From Mediterraneibacter butyricigenes (GTDB taxonomy: Bacteria > Bacillota > Clostridia > Lachnospirales > Lachnospiraceae), in assembly GCF_003574295.1 (NCBI RefSeq), contig NZ_BHGK01000001.1, forward strand, positions 1,364,001 through 1,428,000: DNA of 64,000 nucleotides. Direction: 5' to 3'. How positions within the stretch are numbered: position 1 is the stretch's first letter; each line of letters starts with the position of its first letter. Positions 58,991 through 64,000 of this stretch are shown in pieces. The position numbers and the translations under genes are program-made. Below the pieces are notes generated by a model. The model made no database searches. It worked only from the letters and a program-made list of their open reading frames with translations, and was not told where the DNA came from.

Positions 58991-61329
58991 TACGATTCTC
59001 CCGGTTTTGTTGTCATTAGTTTATAGAGTTCTGTATTCTTTGGGAACGTGTTCTCAAACGGAACGATATTCCCGGAACATCGGATCAGGCCACTGCCGAC
59101 TGCCACGTTTGTGATATAAGACAGTTGGTTCTCCGAGATGTTCAAAAGGGCAGCCAGTTCTTCCCGGTCTGTACTTGCCTGATTCAACAGGATCAGGAAT
59201 TCACTGTTGGCGAGCATAAGTCTTGCCGTATCGGATTTCAAAAGTTCCTCCACATTTTGCGTAAGCCCTGTCACGAATCCATTGTATTTACGGATTCTCT
59301 TATAAAGCCGGTAGAAGAAATTCGCACTGTATTCATAACGGAATAACAGATAGAACTCATCTGCAAAGATCCATGTGGTTTTCCCTTCTTTCCAGTTCTG
59401 GATCACCCTGTTGAAAATGCTGTCTAAGGTAACCAGCATTCCAAGTGGCATCAACTGTTCCCCCAGTTCCCGGATATCATAATCCATGATCCGGTTCTTC
59501 TTATTCACATTGGTCGGCTGTGCAAAGGTGTTCAGACTTCCATTGATAAAGAGTTCGGAGGAAAGTGCGAGCCCTCTTGCTTCTTCCTCCGGCTGTAACA
59601 TCAACTGCCGGTACATATCTTTCAGTGTCGGAACTTCCCCGGTATACCCGCTTCGGATATAATCCCGGTACACATCTGCAGCACAGCGGTCCAGGATGGA
59701 CTTTTCTTTTGCCGACAGATTTCCTGCCCCGACCAACTGTTCAAATACAGACAGGATGAACTCCGACTTTTCAATCAGTGGGTTCTTTTCATTTCCATAA
59801 GCTGCATCCATATCCATTGCATTCAAATGGTTATCGGATGTTGCAGATACTTTTACGACCTGACCGCCCAGAGCCTCTACTAGTTTCGTAAATTCGGACT
59901 CCGGGTCAAGGATCAGGATATCATCATCCGTAGCCAGTGCCAGATGCACGATCTCTTCTTTTGCCGAGAAACTCTTTCCCGAACCACTGACACCCAATCG
60001 GAAACTGTTTCCATTCATTAGTTTCTTCCGGTCGGCTACCAACAGATTCTTACTGACTGCATTCTGCCCGTAATAGATGCCGCCCGGCTGCAGGATTTCC
60101 TGCGTATGGAACGGAATCAAAACAGCCGTGGATTCGGTTGTCAGTGTCCGCAGGGCATTGATTTTTCGCAGTCCGTAAGGCAGCACTGTATTCAGTCCGT
60201 CCACTTGCTGCCACTTCAGTGTCGACATCTGGCACAGATGCTTTCTTGCCACCGACAGGAGCAGTTCTGTATCGGAATCCAGCTGTTTTTTACTGTCTGC
60301 CAGATGTACCATCGTCAGAATCCCGAACATCATCCGTTGGTCTCTGGTTGTCAGATCATCCAGCATTTCTTTCGTCTCTTTCCTTTGCAACTCCATATCG
60401 TATGGGACGATAGCTGAAAAGTTATTGTTTGCGTTCTGTCTTCTCTGCCAGTTGGTCACATTTGTTTCCACCCCAAGCAGACGGTTCTGGATTTCCCTTA
60501 CCGCCTCATCTGTAGGGACTGGCAGGATGTCGATGGACAACATCAGATTCCGGCTGAAGTCACACAGCTCCGAGATCATGTCATCTTTCACATAACTGGC
60601 ATAGTCCTGCATATACAGAACCCTTCCGTACCTGTCCCCGATCCGGAAATGGTCCCGTTCAAACTCCATTGAGTCTGGGCACATCCAGTCTTTGAAGCTT
60701 GTCCCCTTCTTGGCAAATTGTTTCAGGTCAAACGGAAATGCCTGTGGGACATCTCCTTTGAAAAAGTCCCGGAAGATCTGGAGCCGGCTTTCTGCATCCA
60801 GTCCTTCTGCTGTAGAGGACAGCTTTGCCAGATGTGTCACGATGTCTGTTCCGATTCGTGCAAAGTAGGTTCTCGCTTCGTCAATGGATTTTTTATGCAC
60901 ACTGACAGTCAGATACCGTTCCTGATAGATGCTGTTATTCGTTCCTGTGATCTTGGACAGGAGCATTTCGTTGTATTCTTCCCGATAGTGGTCCAGTCCA
61001 TCTTCCTTCATTGGAAGCAGAATAGACTTTTCGAATTCTTCTTTATTGATTCTCCGGTTATTAATGGTAATTTTGGCAGAAATGCCGGAATCCAGTGAGT
61101 TTAAGAGTTCCGAATAATCCAGAAACATCTCGGTCTTATTGTCTTTACTCGCAATGTAATAATTGATATCGGTAAAACGAAATGTTTTCGAAAACTTCGT
61201 TCCCTGTTGAAAGATTCCATCCGGCCAGATCCGCTGGATAGGAATCGCCTGTTGAACGGATCTTGGAACTTTGAACCGTTCCTTGTCCATCCGCAGTGCC
61301 TGACTTAAGGTTTTAATCAAGGGCATCAC
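58990..61329 (-). CDS. virB4: VirB4-like conjugation ATPase
   Basis: A 779-residue cytoplasmic ATPase powering the type IV secretion channel. Walker A is FRLGVSGSGKSFSAKEEIVH (near 445), Walker B is TWIFADEFYLLFRYE (near 660), with DDDILILDPESEFTKLVEAL and GFVTGLTQNVEELL also conserved. The N-terminal 400 residues match the VirB4/TraE substrate region. Its start overlaps the PrgI gene by 17 bases. Confidence 0.93.
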   Translation of the reverse strand: MMPLIKTLSQALRMDKERFKVPRSVQQAIPIQRIWPDGIFQQGTKFSKTFRFTDINYYIASKDNKTEMFLDYSELLNSLDSGISAKITINNRRINKEEFEKSILLPMKEDGLDHYREEYNEMLLSKITGTNNSIYQERYLTVSVHKKSIDEARTYFARIGTDIVTHLAKLSSTAEGLDAESRLQIFRDFFKGDVPQAFPFDLKQFAKKGTSFKDWMCPDSMEFERDHFRIGDRYGRVLYMQDYASYVKDDMISELCDFSRNLMLSIDILPVPTDEAVREIQNRLLGVETNVTNWQRRQNANNNFSAIVPYDMELQRKETKEMLDDLTTRDQRMMFGILTMVHLADSKKQLDSDTELLLSVARKHLCQMSTLKWQQVDGLNTVLPYGLRKINALRTLTTESTAVLIPFHTQEILQPGGIYYGQNAVSKNLLVADRKKLMNGNSFRLGVSGSGKSFSAKEEIVHLALATDDDILILDPESEFTKLVEALGGQVVKVSATSDNHLNAMDMDAAYGNEKNPLIEKSEFILSVFEQLVGAGNLSAKEKSILDRCAADVYRDYIRSGYTGEVPTLKDMYRQLMLQPEEEARGLALSSELFINGSLNTFAQPTNVNKKNRIMDYDIRELGEQLMPLGMLVTLDSIFNRVIQNWKEGKTTWIFADEFYLLFRYEYSANFFYRLYKRIRKYNGFVTGLTQNVEELLKSDTARLMLANSEFLILLNQASTDREELAALLNISENQLSYITNVAVGSGLIRCSGNIVPFENTFPKNTELYKLMTTKPGES

Positions 61330-61753
61330 TCCTTCCCTTTTGTTTCTTTCCCTGTTTTACTTCTGCTTTCCGTTCCCGTTCTTTTAAGATTTCTGCTCCA
61401 TCCTTTTGGTTCTTTTCTCCCAGCGAGATGGTCTCCTGCATACAGGAATGGTAGAGATTTTCCGACTGAAACACCAGTTTTTTCGGATACAGAAGTTCTG
61501 ATTTGATTACTGCCCACAAAAACTGCTCGGCCGTCATCCCATGATATTTGAAGAACCCACAGGCAGCAAACGGAGCCGCCCCGATCACACACAGCCATCC
61601 GGTGACTTCCTGCCCGGTAATGTCACGCATCCCAAAGTAGATCCCGATTGCTGTAAGGATGGCAAGAACCGAACACACGCATTGCCGCAGGTCCAGTCCC
61701 ATAAACATGGATTCCTGATAGTCTCGGATTTCTTTATTCATCTTGACTTCCAT
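61313..61753 (-). CDS. prgI: PrgI-family membrane protein of the transfer channel
   Basis: A 146-residue protein with two helices near 28-46 (VCSVLAILTAIGIYFGM) and 52-70 (GWLCVIGAAPFAACGFF), then a conserved YHGMTAEQFLWAVIKSELLY segment and a basic tail. PrgI proteins are VirB3-like components encoded directly upstream of virB4, as here. AGGAGCG precedes the ATG. Confidence 0.88.
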   Translation of the reverse strand: MEVKMNKEIRDYQESMFMGLDLRQCVCSVLAILTAIGIYFGMRDITGQEVTGWLCVIGAAPFAACGFFKYHGMTAEQFLWAVIKSELLYPKKLVFQSENLYHSCMQETISLGEKNQKDGAEILKERERKAEVKQGKKQKGRSDALD

Positions 61754-61756
61754 AAC

Positions 61757-62188
61757 TTATCGCTCCTTTCCTCTGTTTTGCTTTTTCACTTTCTTTGGTT
61801 TCTCTTTTGGCAGTTCGATTCCCATCATTTTGCAATGTTCTGCAACGCCCTCCGGATCAAATTCTGCAAGCCTTGCAAGGTCAAATGCCACTTTCTGATA
61901 GGTTCCATATCCAGACTTTGCTGTTTCATCTAATACTTTGCCAAGCTTATGCGCCTTAATAAAACGAATCATATCTTTGGTAAAGTCTCCGGTTATATAT
62001 GCTTCATTTGGCTCTAAAAAAGAAAATGGCAGATTGATCGTTACATCTCCAAAATCTTCCCATTCTCCCTCTTCCCTGTGGCAAAGTCCTACATATAAGT
62101 TCCCATTATTCCTGTAAGAGCTTACTCGAATCGCTACTTCCTCATGTCCATATTCCCAGTCGTATCCTAACGTCTTATTTGTATCCAT
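61757..62188 (-). CDS. DUF4313-like protein
   Basis: A 143-residue soluble protein: YDWEYGHEEVAIRVSSYRNN, GNLYVGLCHREEGEWEDFGD, then DMIRFIKAHKLGKVLDETAK. It resembles the DUF4313 family common in Firmicutes conjugative elements. The start at 62188 follows TTGGAGG. It is encoded between virB6 and prgI. Function unknown. Confidence 0.72.
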   Translation of the reverse strand: MDTNKTLGYDWEYGHEEVAIRVSSYRNNGNLYVGLCHREEGEWEDFGDVTINLPFSFLEPNEAYITGDFTKDMIRFIKAHKLGKVLDETAKSGYGTYQKVAFDLARLAEFDPEGVAEHCKMMGIELPKEKPKKVKKQNRGKER

Positions 62189-62192
62189 CTTC

Positions 62193-63035
62193 TTAACCTC
62201 CAAGTCCCATCATTTCTCTTACGATTCGGTCAGATGCCTTGATTGCTCCGACCAGAACCAGTAAATTAAATACCAGTTCCCCTACATAGTTCCACACGAT
62301 TGTAACTGCACTCAGCCCTGTATCCCCCACTGCCGGAGGGCTTGCGGCATAGGCAGAATAGATGATACATGCCAGTGCAATGATCGCCCCTTCCAGACAC
62401 ACACCCACATAAGAACGGAGAAAGTTCTTTCCGATGGATTGTGTAGGTTCTCCTGCAAAAGAGGAGATCGGGATCGGGGCGATTGCGGTATACATATAGA
62501 TTTTGAACATCCTGCCATACACCGTCAGGATCATGACAAACGACAGTACTGTGATCAGCAGACTTCCAAGCAGTGTCACGATCCATAACGGGATAGATTC
62601 CAGCATTCCCACACTTTCGATCTTATCTACGATCTCTGTCGGCAGTTCGGTCACGCTTCCTGTCATGCCGGAACCACTCATTACCGTGGTCACAATTCCC
62701 TGCACAATCGAAAACAGCGCCTGCATCAGCTCCATCCCATAGGTGATTGCCCCCTGCGCCAGTGCAAACCGGATAAATGCTTTTAATACGTGTTCCGGTT
62801 TCTTAAGGTCCGTAAAACTCCCACAGGTTTTGACGATCCCGGCTGCGAAAAACAGCACCAGCAGTCCATATGCGATGGCTGTCAGTGCATCATTGATATT
62901 GGTCATAATGCGCCAGATGCCGCCGCCTTTAAAAGTTGCCGGATTTTCGGTAAGCAGCGTCCACAGTTCTGCCATCTTTTCACTCCATGTGGATAGTGCC
63001 GAGTTCAGATTCTGTACAATCCAGTTATCACTCAA
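62193..63035 (-). CDS. VirB6/TrbL-like polytopic channel protein
   Basis: A 280-residue membrane protein starting at a TTG after AGGAGG. About six helices are visible (IAYGLLVLFFAAGIVKTCGS; IRFALAQGAITYGMELMQAL; SIPLWIVTLLGSLLITVLSF; NLLVLVGAIKASDRIVREMM). The conserved AIAPIPISSFAGEPTQSIGK segment is near 190. It matches the CD1112-type VirB6-like family and forms part of the inner-membrane channel. Confidence 0.88.
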   Translation of the reverse strand: MSDNWIVQNLNSALSTWSEKMAELWTLLTENPATFKGGGIWRIMTNINDALTAIAYGLLVLFFAAGIVKTCGSFTDLKKPEHVLKAFIRFALAQGAITYGMELMQALFSIVQGIVTTVMSGSGMTGSVTELPTEIVDKIESVGMLESIPLWIVTLLGSLLITVLSFVMILTVYGRMFKIYMYTAIAPIPISSFAGEPTQSIGKNFLRSYVGVCLEGAIIALACIIYSAYAASPPAVGDTGLSAVTIVWNYVGELVFNLLVLVGAIKASDRIVREMMGLGG

Positions 63036-63068
63036 AAATTCTCACCTCCTAGAAAATGGTTTTGAATA

Positions 63069-63092
63069 CAGGAGCACCTTCCGGTACTCCTG
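63069..63092 (-). other. Intercistronic hairpin between pilin-like and virB6-like genes
   Basis: CAGGAG-tACCggaaGGTg-CTCCTG, a compact GC-rich stem without a following T run. It could stabilise the upstream mRNA or partly attenuate transcription. Confidence 0.5.
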
Positions 63093-63120
63093 CGGTTTCC
63101 TTCTATCTTTTTTCAGAGGC

Positions 63121-63495
63121 TTACGCCATGATCAGGTCCAGGATCTCTTTGGCGAACGTAATGATCACGCCTCCGGCCAGTGTCAGAAATCCATTTGCCC
63201 TCTGGCTTGGATCATGGCTTTTTAAGGACAGTCCTACCTGCACCACTCCAAATCCAAGCAGGATCAAGCCGATGGCACGGATCAGTGAGAAGATGAATGT
63301 AGACAGGTTATTGATCACCGACAGCGGATCTCCGGCTGCAAACACCGTGGTTGTCCCTACGGTTGCAATAAGAACCAGTGTCATATAAAGCCCCATCCAT
63401 TTCTTCTGCTTTCTCCCCATCGGCATCGGGGTTGTCATTTTTTCCGTTGTATTCTTTTTTGTTCTATTTTTTTCTCCTGCGAGAAGTTTCTTCAA
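63121..63495 (-). CDS. VirB2/Maff2-like small membrane protein
   Basis: A 124-residue protein. A basic N-terminus (1-33) leads to a signal-like helix (WMGLYMTLVLIATVGTTTVF, near 33-53, AAG following), then a helix NLSTFIFSLIRAIGLILLGF and a C-terminal GFLTLAGGVIITFAKEILDL. The two-helix mature part with a short polar loop resembles VirB2/TrbC-type pilins and Maff2 proteins. Located between virD4 and virB6 as expected. Confidence 0.72.
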   Translation of the reverse strand: MKKLLAGEKNRTKKNTTEKMTTPMPMGRKQKKWMGLYMTLVLIATVGTTTVFAAGDPLSVINNLSTFIFSLIRAIGLILLGFGVVQVGLSLKSHDPSQRANGFLTLAGGVIITFAKEILDLIMA

Positions 63496-63526
63496 TACAC
63501 ATCACTCCAATCCATAAGAAAAACTG

Positions 63527-64000
63527 CTATTCACCAAGGATGTCCTCGGTAGAGAGCAGTTCATAATCGTCTAATCTGTTAATGTCAATGTTTAAATCGT
63601 CGTGAGCCAGTGGTGTTTTCGCATAGTCATAAGGCGATGCACCACCGTCCTCTGTGTATCTGAAATTCACATGCTTTTTTAAATCATATTTATCGTCCAT
63701 GATCGGACGTTCCCCACGAATAAACAAAATCGCTTTGCGATTATCTAAAAGCCGTATTTCATCCGGTGTTAAAAGTTCCCTTCCAGTCTGCTGATAATTC
63801 ACCGAATAGCTGCCGCTACGCCCTTTTGTCTGTCCGTAGGTATTGGTATCCAATGTCTCTTTTCCCAATAATTCCGAGACATACTTATGTCCTTCTTTTT
63901 CATTTCCACCCAAATATAAAAATTCATCGCAGTTGCCGATCAGACTCTCATACGAGTCTTTAAACAAGGCTTTCATCTGTGCAATGTTCTGGATGATGAT
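63527..64000 (-). CDS. virD4: VirD4/TraG coupling protein, C-terminal part
   Basis: The frame is open to the right edge and ends at 63527. Residues include QNIAQMKALFKDSYESLIGN, then CDEFLYLGGNEKEGHKYVSE, and RELLTPDEIRLLDNRKAILF, the C-terminal motor segment of VirD4-type coupling ATPases that bring the relaxosome to the channel. The N-terminal helices and Walker motifs lie beyond the window. Confidence 0.88.
   Translation of the reverse strand: MIIQNIAQMKALFKDSYESLIGNCDEFLYLGGNEKEGHKYVSELLGKETLDTNTYGQTKGRSGSYSVNYQQTGRELLTPDEIRLLDNRKAILFIRGERPIMDDKYDLKKHVNFRYTEDGGASPYDYAKTPLAHDDLNIDINRLDDYELLSTEDILGE

Overview
The window looks like the chromosome of a low-to-mid G+C gut Clostridia, most likely a Lachnospiraceae relative of Blautia, Dorea or Ruminococcus. 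The evidence is family content: a Tad pilus locus with DUF5702 and DUF6382 proteins, a TIGR03905-type TSCPD protein, DUF4367 and DUF6147 proteins, and Firmicutes-type conjugation genes. No tRNA, rRNA or CRISPR array was seen.

Bases 1-2000 hold the end of a LysR-like regulator and an L-lactate dehydrogenase gene. Two near-identical genes for a structured, C-rich, terminator-ended small RNA flank ldh. The 3' end of the second RNA gene is the attachment site of a compact integrative mobilizable element (about 1986-7827). It carries a tyrosine integrase, an excisionase, a Tn916 Orf20-like replication/mobilization initiator, an XRE regulator with divergent promoters, and a two-gene cargo (cysteine-peptidase-like protein plus membrane protein). 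Direct repeats bound it and restore the RNA terminator on both sides.

Bases 7900-31200 are chromosomal: a MATE transporter remnant, a transglutaminase-like protein, an alpha/beta hydrolase, citrate synthase, KsgA, TatD, a sigma factor with a membrane-anchored beta-propeller partner, an aconitase-family hydratase, a TSCPD protein, a structured intergenic RNA candidate, a sigma/DUF4367 pair split around murG, a HIT protein, a soluble histidine kinase, and the distal part of a Tad pilus operon (rhomboid, DUF6382, two TadE-like proteins, prepilin peptidase, DUF5702, and a 41-residue Flp-like pilin).

The Tad operon stops abruptly at 31200. From there to the right edge everything is mobile DNA: a recombinase trio with two small DUF6262-type partners (31408-36840), then an integrative conjugative element whose genes run leftward and continue beyond 64000. 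It has VirD4, a VirB2-like protein, VirB6, PrgI, VirB4 and a lysozyme/CHAP hydrolase, accessory genes, a DinG-like helicase and a sigma-like protein. An SOS-like module (Y-family polymerase, a LexA DNA-binding domain without protease, an S24 repressor) has a clear palindromic operator between divergent promoters.

A visibly G+C-richer cassette (about 45015-53800) is embedded in this element. It encodes a small HTH protein, an ECF sigma factor, two paralogous two-helix membrane proteins, a multi-pass membrane protein, a PrsW-type intramembrane protease, and a 1908-residue secreted, sortase-anchored protein with 219-bp tandem repeats. I read it as a self-contained sigma/PrsW-controlled surface-protein system; it is the best candidate here for something not well described.
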